Shown here in pieces: positions 17,201 to 25,500 of a stretch of 64,000 nucleotides of DNA (position 1 is the stretch's first letter; the number at the start of each line of letters is the position of its first letter). Source of the stretch: an uncultured Lachnospiraceae bacterium (GTDB lineage: Bacteria; Bacillota; Clostridia; Lachnospirales; Lachnospiraceae); the NCBI GenBank assembly GCA_930972465.1, contig CAKNHF010000004.1, positions 62,001 to 126,000 on the forward strand, given 5' to 3'. Below the pieces are notes generated by a model that was not told where the DNA came from, did not search any database, and was given only the letters and a program-made list of their open reading frames with translations. Both the position numbers and the translations under genes were made by a program.

Positions 17201-19360
17201 TTACAGATGAAGAACTCTTTCCTTGATTTCCTGTGTTCTTCCCTGGTTCCAGAACTGAGTCCCGATATATCCGCAGGTACGCCTTGCCACGTTCAGCGTA
17301 TCCTGATTCCGGTTTCCGCAGTGCGGGCACTCCCATACAAGTTTGCCGTCCTCGTTCGTAACGATCTGAATTTCTCCGTCATAACCGCACTCCTGGCAGT
17401 AGTCGCTCTTTGTATTCAGCTCCGCATACATGATGTTGTCATAGATAAAGCGAATCACCTTGAGTACCGCCGGAATATTATCCTGCATATCCGGAACTTC
17501 CACATAACTTATGGCGCCGCCGGTGGAAAGAGCCTGGAACTGCGACTCGAATTTCAGTTTGGAGAAAGCATCTATCTCCTCTCCGACGAACACATGATAG
17601 CTGTTCGTAATATAGCTCTTGTCGGTCACTCCCGGAACAATCCCGAATCTCTTCTGAAGGCACTTTGCGAACTTGTATGTGGTGCTCTCAATCGGAGATC
17701 CGTAAATACTGAATGCAATATCAGTCTCCTGTTTCCATCTGTCACATGCATCATTCATGTGCTGCATTACTTCCAGAGCAAACGGTGTGGCTTCAGGATC
17801 TGTGTGGGATTTTCCTGTCATGTACTTCACGCATTCATACAGGCCCGCATATCCCAGAGAGATCGTGGAATACCCCCCGTAGAGCAGTTTATCGATTGTC
17901 TCACCTTTCTTAAGGCGGGCAAGCGCACCGTACTGCCACAGAATCGGAGCCGCGTCTGAGAGTGTCCCTTTCAGTCTGTTATGCCTGCACATCAGCGCGC
18001 GGTAGCACAGGTCAAGTCTTTCATCAAATATCTTCCAGAATCTTTCCCTTTCTCCGCCTGAAGAGAGCGCAACATCCACAAGGTTGATCGTGACAACCCC
18101 CTGATTGAAACGACCGTAGAACTTGTAGTTGCCGTTCTCATCCTTCCACGGGCTCAGAGCGCTTCTGCATCCCATAACGGGGAAGCAGTTGCCTTCCTTG
18201 AGTTCTTTCATCTTCTTTTCTGAAATATAATCCGGAACAAGACGTTTTGCCGTACATCTCGCTGCCAGTTCTGTCAGATAATAGTATGGCGTCCCTTCTT
18301 CAATATTATCCTCTTCAAGCACATAGATAAGCTTCGGAAAAGCCGGTGTTACCCAGACTCCCGCCTCATTCTTTACGCCTTTGATGCGCTGCTTCAGAGT
18401 CTCTTCGATGATCATCGCAAGATCCTTTTTCTCTTCTTCGCTCTTCGCCTCATTCAGATACATGAATACCGTAAGGAAGGGGGCCTGCCCGTTGGTCGTC
18501 ATCAATGTGATAACCTGATATTCTATGGTCTGAACCCCTTTTGTGATCTCTTTTTTCAAACGGCGCTCCACGATCTCATGAAGCACTTCCTTCGGGTAAT
18601 CTATACCCACCATTTCCATTTCCTGAAGCACTTCTGCGCGGATCTTTTCTCTTGATACCTGAACAAACGGAGCCAGATGTGTAAGGGATATACTCTGGCC
18701 GCCGTACTGATTGCTGGCCACCTGTGCAATGATCTGTGTTGCGATGTTGCATGCCGTAGAAAAGCTGTGGGGCTTCTCAATCATAGTTCCGCTGATCACA
18801 GTACCATTCTGAAGCATGTCCTCAAGATTCACAAGATCACAGTTGTGCATATGCTGGGCATAATAGTCGGAATCATGAAAATGGATGATTCCCTCTTTAT
18901 CCGCCTCCACAATATCTTCCGGAAGCAGCATCCTCTGGGTCAGATCCCTGCTGACCTCACCGGCCATATAATCTCTCTGTACACTGTTGACTGCAGGATT
19001 CTTGTTCGAATTCTCCTGTTTTACATCTTCATTGTTGCATTCGATCAGGGAAAGGATACGGTTGTCTGTTGTGTTGGCACGACGCACAAGCGAACGTTTG
19101 TAGCGGTATCTCACATACCTTCTTGCAAGGTCAAACGCTCCTGTAGCCATGATCTGATTCTCTACCATATCCTGTATCTCCTCTACGGATACGGCTCGGT
19201 TCAGTTTATTACATTTAAACTCCACATACTCTGCTATGTCTTCTATCTGTCCTTCAGTTAAACTTCTGTTCTCAGAGGAAGCATCTGCCTTTGTGATCGC
19301 AATAATTATCTTCCTGATATCAAATACTTCTTCTGAACCATTTCTCTTGATAATCTTCAT
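17201..19360 (-). CDS. nrdD: Anaerobic ribonucleoside-triphosphate reductase
   Basis: 719 residues. N-terminal ATP-cone (MKIIKRNGSEEVFDIRKI, RRYVRYRYKRS) for allosteric control, glycyl-radical core with active-site cysteines, C-terminal zinc pair (CQECGYDGE, CPHCGNRN) and the glycyl radical loop RRTCGYIGTQFWNQGR. It reduces NTPs to dNTPs without oxygen; formate is the usual reductant in this class. GAGGAG precedes the ATG. Two NrdR boxes lie in the upstream region. Operon with nrdG. Confidence 0.97.
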   Translation of the reverse strand: MKIIKRNGSEEVFDIRKIIIAITKADASSENRSLTEGQIEDIAEYVEFKCNKLNRAVSVEEIQDMVENQIMATGAFDLARRYVRYRYKRSLVRRANTTDNRILSLIECNNEDVKQENSNKNPAVNSVQRDYMAGEVSRDLTQRMLLPEDIVEADKEGIIHFHDSDYYAQHMHNCDLVNLEDMLQNGTVISGTMIEKPHSFSTACNIATQIIAQVASNQYGGQSISLTHLAPFVQVSREKIRAEVLQEMEMVGIDYPKEVLHEIVERRLKKEITKGVQTIEYQVITLMTTNGQAPFLTVFMYLNEAKSEEEKKDLAMIIEETLKQRIKGVKNEAGVWVTPAFPKLIYVLEEDNIEEGTPYYYLTELAARCTAKRLVPDYISEKKMKELKEGNCFPVMGCRSALSPWKDENGNYKFYGRFNQGVVTINLVDVALSSGGERERFWKIFDERLDLCYRALMCRHNRLKGTLSDAAPILWQYGALARLKKGETIDKLLYGGYSTISLGYAGLYECVKYMTGKSHTDPEATPFALEVMQHMNDACDRWKQETDIAFSIYGSPIESTTYKFAKCLQKRFGIVPGVTDKSYITNSYHVFVGEEIDAFSKLKFESQFQALSTGGAISYVEVPDMQDNIPAVLKVIRFIYDNIMYAELNTKSDYCQECGYDGEIQIVTNEDGKLVWECPHCGNRNQDTLNVARRTCGYIGTQFWNQGRTQEIKERVLHL

Positions 19361-19407
19361 TCTGGCCTTCTCCTCATTCTGTCATTTTGTACAGGACTTA
19401 TTCTAAT

Positions 19408-19450
19408 ACAAAATATAGTGTTTGGCAATCCCCAACACACACGATAGTGT
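19408..19450 (-). promoter_or_regulatory. Pair of NrdR boxes upstream of nrdD
   Basis: On the minus strand ACACTATCGTGTGT (complement of 19437-19450) and ACACTATATTTTGT (complement of 19408-19421), 29 bp apart start to start, about three turns. They match the ACACTATATNGTGT-like box of NrdR, the ATP/dATP-sensing repressor of ribonucleotide reductase genes. Confidence 0.8.
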
Positions 19451-19521
19451 ATTTTCAGAACAAACCGGACATTGTCAGAGAATTCTCACCGGCTATTATT
19501 TTTCGACTGTTATGTTATAAA

Positions 19522-19566
19522 AAAACAGACAGGAGAACAAATTATCTGTCATCTCCCGTCCGTTTT
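19522..19566 (-). terminator. Terminator of the ZIP gene
   Basis: AAAACAGACAGGAGA / TCTCCCGTCCGTTTT: 15-base arms with two mismatches, ending in T on both sides. It lies between the ZIP stop and the nrd promoter region. Confidence 0.7.
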
Positions 19567-19609
19567 ATCCGTTTTCATTTTTATCAGTTTATTCAGACCC
19601 TTCTGTCCA

Positions 19610-20392
19610 TCAGCCCAGTGCCACATCCAATATCATCATCAGTGTAAAGCCTACCGCCACTCCGATAGTGCCGATATTTGAATGTTCGCCCGTCTGAGCC
19701 TCCGGGATCAGTTCTTCCACAACCACGTATATCATGGCTCCTGCCGCAAATGACAGCAGATACGGCAGAAGCGGCACAACAAGACCGGTGAGAAGAATCG
19801 TAAGAAATGCTGCCGCCGGTTCCACAATTCCTGAAAGCGTTCCATATATAAAGGCCCTTGTCTTCGACAGTCCCTGTCCCTTAAGCGGCATGGAAATGAT
19901 CGCGCCTTCCGGAAAATTCTGAATCGCGATCCCCACCGACAGGGCGAATGCCCCCGTCAGAGTCATCATGGCATTCTCTGCCATCGCTCCTGCAAATGTA
20001 ACTCCGACGGCCATTCCCTCAGGTATATTGTGCAGAGTCACCGCGAGGACAAGCATGGTTGTTTTTTTTAAATGTGCCGGCATCCCTTCCGGCTTTTCTT
20101 CCGTGAAATGGAGATGTGGGGTCAGAGTGTCCAGTATGAGAAGAAATCCCATTCCCAGCAGGAATCCGGCCGCCGCGGGAAACCATGCAATGCCGCCGGA
20201 TTCCTCCGACATGTCAAGCGCCGGAATAAGAAGCGACCATACGGCCGCAGCGATCATGACCCCGGAGGCAAATCCCAGCAGAAGTTTCTGAAGTCTGCCG
20301 TTCATCTCCTTTTTCATAAAGAATACCATTCCCGAGCCCAGCGCAGTTCCCGCAAATGGTATTAAAATTCCAAGCAATACATTCTGATTCAT
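19610..20392 (-). CDS. ZIP family metal transporter
   Basis: About 260 residues, eight membrane helices. The metal-binding motifs of helix IV and V are present: HNIPEGMAVGV and QNFPEGAII, with the histidine-rich loop HLHFTEEKPE between helices III and IV. This is the ZupT/GufA type, importing zinc and other divalent metals. Start at 20392 (MNQNVLLG), GGAGGGAG eight bases upstream; the ATG nine codons earlier has none. It has its own sigma-A promoter and a leader with two alternative hairpins. Confidence 0.9.
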   Translation of the reverse strand: MNQNVLLGILIPFAGTALGSGMVFFMKKEMNGRLQKLLLGFASGVMIAAAVWSLLIPALDMSEESGGIAWFPAAAGFLLGMGFLLILDTLTPHLHFTEEKPEGMPAHLKKTTMLVLAVTLHNIPEGMAVGVTFAGAMAENAMMTLTGAFALSVGIAIQNFPEGAIISMPLKGQGLSKTRAFIYGTLSGIVEPAAAFLTILLTGLVVPLLPYLLSFAAGAMIYVVVEELIPEAQTGEHSNIGTIGVAVGFTLMMILDVALG

Positions 20393-20410
20393 TCTTTTCT
20401 CTCCCTCCGA

Positions 20411-20456
20411 TGCCCTCACAGACAGATTTCATACCCTCTCTTATCCGGAGAGGGCA
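20411..20456 (-). promoter_or_regulatory. ZIP leader with alternative pairings
   Basis: In the minus-strand RNA the segment TGCCCTCTC (20448-20456 complement) can pair with GAGAGGG just after it (20434-20440), or with GAGGGCA (20411-20417) near the ribosome site. The two pairings exclude each other, so a switch is possible, but no known riboswitch class is recognised. Confidence 0.35.
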
Positions 20457-20495
20457 TCATTCGCAATTGAAGAAGGGCTTATTTCAGATATCGTT

Positions 20496-20525
20496 ATGAT
20501 ATGCATCAGAGGGAGCTTTTGTCAA
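20496..20525 (-). promoter_or_regulatory. Promoter of the ZIP gene
   Basis: On the minus strand TTGACA (20520-20525), an 18-base spacer and TATCAT (20496-20501), a strong sigma-A match giving a leader of about 100 bases. Confidence 0.65.
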
Positions 20526-20588
20526 CGCCCGGCGGAATTTTTCTTAATTTATTTTCAATTCTGCCGATACTGTACGGACTGCGGACCG

Positions 20589-21020
20589 CTACGCTTTCTC
20601 CGCAAGCTCTTTTCCTGCTGCCCGGCACTCTTCCAGCGCCTCGTCATCCGGAGCTTCATTAGCGATGATTCCATTCTCGCGTATCAGCACCGCACCGGCA
20701 TTCTTCATACGCTCGGCCCAGTCTCTCATCCATTCTCCGTCTCCCCATCCATAAGATCCGAAGAGCAGAATGGTCCTGCCGGATACAAGCGGTTCCAGTT
20801 CCTCAACAAAAGGCTCCATCTCTGTTTCTTCCAGCTGTTCTGCTCCCATTGACGGGCAGCCAAGAGCAAAAGCCTTCTGCCCCGCAAGCGCAGCTGCATC
20901 GGCACTTCCCACTTCCATCACATCTGCTTCGGCTCCTGTCTCCCTGATCCCTTCGGCCACGGCCTCGGCCATGGTCTGTGTGTTTCCTGTTCCGCTCCAG
21001 TATACCACCGATACACTCAT
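20589..21020 (-). CDS. Flavodoxin
   Basis: 143 residues, short-chain flavodoxin. FMN phosphate loop WSGTGNTQTMAE at the N terminus, then GCPSMGAEQLE and FGSYGWGDGEWM for the isoalloxazine ring. It replaces ferredoxin in electron transfer, usually when iron is short. Start at 21020 has GGAGG eight bases upstream. It lies about 40 bp after the DUF3793 gene with no terminator between, so both share the Fur-like promoter. Confidence 0.93.
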   Translation of the reverse strand: MSVSVVYWSGTGNTQTMAEAVAEGIRETGAEADVMEVGSADAAALAGQKAFALGCPSMGAEQLEETEMEPFVEELEPLVSGRTILLFGSYGWGDGEWMRDWAERMKNAGAVLIRENGIIANEAPDDEALEECRAAGKELAEKA

Positions 21021-21062
21021 TATTGTTTCCTCCATTTCCGGCGTCTGAAACCGCCATTTTTC

Positions 21063-21650
21063 TTACACTGCAATCTCCCGGATAGTTTTTCCGGTCAGAA
21101 ACTCATTTACCGCGCTGTCCTTTGCCCGGTCATATTTATTGAAAATCATTTTTGCGCCTGCCAGGTTTTCGTATACCTTCCAGTAACCGGTCATCAGATA
21201 TCCCTTCCCTTCATTCTGTATGAATCCTCTGACATCATTCACCGGATATCCTAGAAACGCTCCTATCTCGTGGGGGAATCCCATCCCGTTCTTCATACAT
21301 TCCCTGACACGCAGTGTCAGTCTTCTCAGCGTCTTGGACAAATCACGGGAACAGTATCCGTATTCCCGGATAAGAGAACTGATCTCCGGTCCGCGGAGAT
21401 GGGCTTCCAGTTCCTCAGGACGGTAAAACAGGACAAGGCATTTTCCGTCAGATTCTGAAAGCATGTGATATGAAATATTCATACCGCAGAAAAGAGCATC
21501 CAGTTCTCCATACAGTTCCGAATCAAGAGTAATGACACAGGATACCTTCAGTCTCTTCAGAAAAGGAGCGCACTGGAGCGCGACCTGAAATCCGAGCCTG
21601 ATTCTTCGATCACTGTTTTTTAAAAAATACGACAACACTTCCGCCGGCAT
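21063..21650 (-). CDS. DUF3793 family protein
   Basis: 195 residues. I recognise the DUF3793 pattern: LGFQVALQCAPFLKRLKVSC, YRPEELEAHLRGPEI, then FPHEIGAFLGYPVNDVRGFI and KVYENLAGAKMIFNKYDRAK near the C terminus. No enzymatic motif is assigned; the family is typical of anaerobic Firmicutes and often sits beside flavodoxin. GGAGG stands five bases before the ATG at 21650. A Fur-like box is 17 bp upstream, so iron limitation probably raises expression. Operon with flavodoxin. Confidence 0.85.
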   Translation of the reverse strand: MPAEVLSYFLKNSDRRIRLGFQVALQCAPFLKRLKVSCVITLDSELYGELDALFCGMNISYHMLSESDGKCLVLFYRPEELEAHLRGPEISSLIREYGYCSRDLSKTLRRLTLRVRECMKNGMGFPHEIGAFLGYPVNDVRGFIQNEGKGYLMTGYWKVYENLAGAKMIFNKYDRAKDSAVNEFLTGKTIREIAV

Positions 21651-21666
21651 TCTTACCTCCAAATTT

Positions 21667-21681
21667 TGAGAATGATTTTCA
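21667..21681 (-). promoter_or_regulatory. Fur-like box before DUF3793
   Basis: TGAGAATGATTTTCA differs from the 7-1-7 Fur consensus TGATAATNATTATCA at two positions. It lies immediately upstream of the ribosome site of the DUF3793-flavodoxin operon. Confidence 0.65.
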
Positions 21682-21728
21682 ACTATTCAAATACTATCAT
21701 ATCAGTTTTTTCTTTGCAACAAGTTTTT

Positions 21729-21743
21729 TGAGAACTTTTCTCA
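21729..21743. promoter_or_regulatory. Second Fur/PerR-like box
   Basis: TGAGAACTTTTCTCA, inside a longer perfect repeat TTTTGAGAA / TTCTCAAAA with a 3-bp spacer. It lies between the divergent DUF3793 and P-loop genes and could serve either promoter. Confidence 0.5.
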
Positions 21744-21777
21744 AAATATAGTTTTTGTCTTTTTATCCTTTTTTTAG

Positions 21778-21841
21778 TTGTTCCCCACCTTGCTTTAGTG
21801 TATAATGGGTTTAAGACATTTGAGAGGTGAAAAGTCTCAAA
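21778..21841 (+). promoter_or_regulatory. Promoter and operator of the P-loop gene
   Basis: TTGTTC (21778-21783), 17 bases, TATAAT (21801-21806). Just downstream, TTTGAGA and TCTCAAA (21819-21825 with 21835-21841) form an inverted repeat around the expected start point, sharing the TTGAGA half-site of the nearby box. Confidence 0.6.
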
Positions 21842-21869
21842 CAGTACATACATAAAGGAGAGATTCGCC

Positions 21870-22292
21870 ATGGTAAATTTAATCACAGGCCCCAGAGGCA
21901 GCGGAAAAACACAGCAAATGATTGATCTTGCAAACGAGAAGGTGAAAACTTCCAACGGTAACGTAGTATTGATCAAACGGAGTCATAAGGACACATACAC
22001 GGTAGATTTCAACATCCGTGCGATCCGTATGGCAGACTATCCTGATATCCTTACTCTTGAAGAATTCGTAGGATTCCTTTACGGCATGGTAGCCGGTAAT
22101 CATGATATTGAAACAGTTTTTATCGACAGTGTGCTCAAACAGGCGAACATCACACTTGAAAGCCTTCCGGCATTCCTTCAGAAACTGAACAAGATTTCCA
22201 GTGAAAACAATATAGACTTCTATCTCAGCATCAGCGCAGAGAAGAATGATATTCCGGACATAGATTCTATTGAATGCAACGTGATCAGCTGA
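21870..22292 (+). CDS. Small P-loop ATPase-like protein
   Basis: 140 residues with a Walker A motif at the very N terminus (LITGPRGSGKTQQMIDLA), a Walker-B-like strand ETVFIDSVLKQA, and an otherwise minimal nucleotide-binding core similar in layout to thymidine kinase N-domains. Members of this group in Clostridia have been labelled twitching motility protein PilT, which the size and lack of other PilT motifs do not support. AAAGGAGAG precedes the ATG. Single gene with its own promoter and a strong terminator; role unknown. Confidence 0.75.
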   Translation: MVNLITGPRGSGKTQQMIDLANEKVKTSNGNVVLIKRSHKDTYTVDFNIRAIRMADYPDILTLEEFVGFLYGMVAGNHDIETVFIDSVLKQANITLESLPAFLQKLNKISSENNIDFYLSISAEKNDIPDIDSIECNVIS

Positions 22293-22311
22293 ATTTTATA
22301 AAGTAAAGAAA

Positions 22312-22345
22312 TAAAGAGGGTGCTGCTGCACCCTCTTTACTGTTT
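22312..22345 (+). terminator. Terminator of the P-loop gene
   Basis: TAAAGAGGGTGC, short loop, GCACCCTCTTTA, followed by CTGTTTTAT. A perfect, GC-containing hairpin 20 bp after the stop. Confidence 0.9.
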
Positions 22346-22379
22346 TATCTGTTATCCGAAATACAGATCAATCCCGTAT

Positions 22380-24017
22380 TCATTTGTCCGCAGCCGGAGC
22401 ATTTCCGGCTTTCTCTACACCGTTCAGAGACAGGACAGTGTTGCTCTGTTCTCCTTCTTTGTACTCGATCGTAACTTCATCTCCCACATTGTATCGGATA
22501 ATGTCTATGAAATCCACCACGGATACATCGAAGATGTCATCTGATCCCTCCAGCATAATATAATAGTGCGAATTACCATCGATAACTCCCTGCGCAATCT
22601 TTGTGATCGGCGCGGTAATCGACAGGATCTCCCGGGTATCTTCCTCGACTTCTTTTATCCCGTTCTCGTACATCAGATCCGTGTATGCCGCTTCGCACTC
22701 ACTCACAGTATCACCGACCGCAACAATCTGATATCTCTGTACATTTACCATGGCATACATCTTCACAAGTCCGGCATCGTCTTTCAGAGCGATAAAATAG
22801 GTTGGCTCCCCTGATATGTTCAAAAGCAGTGGAAATGTAGCAGTATAATGCAGATTCTGCACCTGTCCTTCTGCCGAAGACATTGCGGAAGCCTCTGTCG
22901 CCCCCTCCACTTCATAGAATTTTGTCTCCATAGTTCTCTGGTTCATCAGTACAAAACCTACGTTTGACTGATCTCCGCTCACAGACGTCACACCGGTATA
23001 CACCCACACGTCATCATCAATTGCCAGATAATTATATCCTTCCGTCGTTTCAAGACAGTCCTTCTGCCCGAGAACACTGTTGAAAAATCCATGCTTCAAT
23101 GTTCCGTAATAGTCATAAAGCTGTACGAGAAGATCTGCGGAATATGCCCGGTCAATCCACTGCGGGACGTCCTCTATGGCATAATCTGTCGTCTCTCCCG
23201 TAACAGCATTGCACAGTACTACTCTTCCTATCGTCACGCCTCCGAAAAGGCCGATATTGTACTGTTTTACCGGACAGATCCAATATGGCACTCCGTTCTC
23301 ATCGACCTCGAAACTGAGCTCATTAAAAATATAAGTAGGATATCTGAATCGCAGATGGCGGTAAATATTTCTGTTAAAGTGATCGCTGGTCGTATACTTC
23401 ATTCCCTCATCAAGTTTTATCAGTTCTGTCTCCTGAGTCGCCATATCGATCATAATATAAGCCGGTATACCCTCATCCTGATTTGTAAACCATTTGATAA
23501 TGCTTGCATATTTAAGGGGCGATACCCGTACCGGGCGGTCATTATAATTTATCTGTGAATACAGCTCATCCACCTCAAACTGGGATACCATATCCACCAT
23601 GCTTCCCATCTTCCGGTTACCGAGAAGCGTGGCGGAATCCCTGTCAAGCAGGGGAATCTGATCAAAGGAAAGCTCCTCAATATCGCTGGCGAATTCCCCG
23701 GTCTCCACTGTCATCAGCTGCTGATATTTTTTTGCATTGACGATGGGAGAAGACAGAAGCGTTCCTGCCAGATATGCGATAACCACAACGGCCAGAATCC
23801 CGAGTATCACCTTAAGCCCTTTGGATTCACGCAGTTCATAACGGCTGAGATTCTTCTTTCTGATAAACAGAATCGCCGCAAGAATGATCAGTATTACAAG
23901 AAATACCCAGAACTCAGCTGCATGGATATTGATCGCCGGGAGCGCAGCATAGTAGTATACTCCCAGTACCAGAACAACAAGGATAGCCGCAATCAGTTTT
24001 GCTTTAATGTTTTTCAT
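22380..24017 (-). CDS. Conserved membrane protein, third gene of trk operon
   Basis: About 545 residues from 24017 (AAAGGAG before it). Three membrane helices lie in the first 100 residues (IAAILVVLVLGVYYYAALP, FWVFLVILIILAAILFI, VILGILAVVVIAYLAGTLL), followed by a large soluble domain of about 440 residues, probably outside. It contains PTYIFNELSFEVDENGVPYW and FIALKDDAGLVKMYAMVN, and ends with a small OB-like segment (VGDEVTIEYKEGEQSN). It has been labelled CvpA-like in related genomes, from memory. It starts 27 bases after trkH ends, so a role alongside potassium transport is possible but unproven. Confidence 0.65.
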   Translation of the reverse strand: MKNIKAKLIAAILVVLVLGVYYYAALPAINIHAAEFWVFLVILIILAAILFIRKKNLSRYELRESKGLKVILGILAVVVIAYLAGTLLSSPIVNAKKYQQLMTVETGEFASDIEELSFDQIPLLDRDSATLLGNRKMGSMVDMVSQFEVDELYSQINYNDRPVRVSPLKYASIIKWFTNQDEGIPAYIMIDMATQETELIKLDEGMKYTTSDHFNRNIYRHLRFRYPTYIFNELSFEVDENGVPYWICPVKQYNIGLFGGVTIGRVVLCNAVTGETTDYAIEDVPQWIDRAYSADLLVQLYDYYGTLKHGFFNSVLGQKDCLETTEGYNYLAIDDDVWVYTGVTSVSGDQSNVGFVLMNQRTMETKFYEVEGATEASAMSSAEGQVQNLHYTATFPLLLNISGEPTYFIALKDDAGLVKMYAMVNVQRYQIVAVGDTVSECEAAYTDLMYENGIKEVEEDTREILSITAPITKIAQGVIDGNSHYYIMLEGSDDIFDVSVVDFIDIIRYNVGDEVTIEYKEGEQSNTVLSLNGVEKAGNAPAADK

Positions 24018-24044
24018 TCTTTCTCCTTTCCTGACCGGATACAC

Positions 24045-25490
24045 TCAGAATCTTCTGCGCCACAGATCCGGTGAAAGCATCAGAAGATACGGTATGATCT
24101 CCAGGCGGCCCACCAGCATATCAAAGCTGAATACAATCTTGGACAACGGAGAAAACATATGGAAATTCTCCACCGGTCCTACTTTCGAGATCCCCGGTCC
24201 GACATTATTTATTGTTGTCAGAACACCGCTGAATGATGTGGCAAAATCAAAATTATCTATGGATACGATCAGAACCGAGGCTGCAAGTATGAAAACATAT
24301 GCCGCAAAATAGACATTTATTCCTCTCAGCGTATCCTGGCTGACTCGTTTTCCGTTCATCTTGATGACCGTCACCGCATTGGGATGGAGTATCTTTCTCA
24401 CTTCCTGGCGGATTGACTTGCAGAGGATAACAAATCTGCTCACCTTGATACCGCCTCCGGTGGAGCCGGCGCAGGCTCCTATGAACATAATCGTCAGAAG
24501 CACGGTTTTGGACAATTCGGGCCACAATTCATAATCCGCCGTATAGAATCCTGTCGTCGTTATAACAGAAGCCACCTGGAAGGATGCATAGCGGAATGCA
24601 TGAAGCACGTTCTGATAGATGTTCAGTGTATTCACCGTAATCACAGCGATCGCCGCTGCAATAATTCCCAGGTATGCACGGAGTTCTTCATTTTTAAGAA
24701 CATTCTTCCAGTCTTTAAGCAGAAGAAGGAAGTACAGATTAAAATTCACTCCGAACAATATCATAAATACCGTAATTACACCGTCTATGTATGCACTGTC
24801 ATAAAAACTGACGCTTGCATTTCTGTTGGAGAAACCACCCGTTCCGGCTGTACTGAATGAATGAACCAGAGCATCATAGAGGTTCATCCCGCCGAACATT
24901 AGCAGAATCACTTCAACCGCTGTGAGAGCAAAATACATTCCATAAAGGATCGTTGCCGTCTGTCTGGCCTTCGGCACAAGTTTGTCTGCCTCCGGTCCCG
25001 GCATCTCAGCTCTCATAAGGGGCATCGAGTTCTCGTCATCAAGGGAAGTGATCATCATGACAAACACAAGAACCCCCATACCTCCGATCCAGTGAGTAAG
25101 ACATCTCCAGAAATTGATTCCCATGGGAAGAGATTCGATTTCCTGGAGTATGGTAGAACCGGTGGTGGTAAAACCGGACACCGTCTCAAAAAGAGCATCA
25201 ATATAGGCCGGTATGCTTCCGCTGATGTAGAAGGGAAGCGCCCCGAAAAGTGACCACAGTATCCACGCAAGCCCTACAATGACAAAACCTTCTTTACCGT
25301 ATATTCTTGTACTCTTTGGCCTCTTTCGACCGAAAATAAGGAAGATGACTCCGAGTATTGCCCCCACTATGAGAAAAGAAAAACCGCTTTTCTCTCCGTA
25401 AATAAGAGAGACAAGAGCCGGGATCAGAAGGACAGCCCCCTCAACTCCAAGCATCTTTCCCAATATATAGATTATCATTTTCTTATTCAT
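24045..25490 (-). CDS. trkH: Trk/Ktr potassium uptake channel subunit TrkH
   Basis: 481 residues with the four M1-P-M2 repeats of the TrkH/KtrB fold. Selectivity-filter loops are visible as SGFTTTGST, AGTGGFSN, TGFYTAD and NNVGPG. It conducts K+ across the membrane and is gated by TrkA. The start is 10 bases after trkA stops, with a modest AGGTG ribosome site, so translation is probably coupled. Confidence 0.93.
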   Translation of the reverse strand: MNKKMIIYILGKMLGVEGAVLLIPALVSLIYGEKSGFSFLIVGAILGVIFLIFGRKRPKSTRIYGKEGFVIVGLAWILWSLFGALPFYISGSIPAYIDALFETVSGFTTTGSTILQEIESLPMGINFWRCLTHWIGGMGVLVFVMMITSLDDENSMPLMRAEMPGPEADKLVPKARQTATILYGMYFALTAVEVILLMFGGMNLYDALVHSFSTAGTGGFSNRNASVSFYDSAYIDGVITVFMILFGVNFNLYFLLLLKDWKNVLKNEELRAYLGIIAAAIAVITVNTLNIYQNVLHAFRYASFQVASVITTTGFYTADYELWPELSKTVLLTIMFIGACAGSTGGGIKVSRFVILCKSIRQEVRKILHPNAVTVIKMNGKRVSQDTLRGINVYFAAYVFILAASVLIVSIDNFDFATSFSGVLTTINNVGPGISKVGPVENFHMFSPLSKIVFSFDMLVGRLEIIPYLLMLSPDLWRRRF

Positions 25491-25500
25491 ACCGCTGCAC

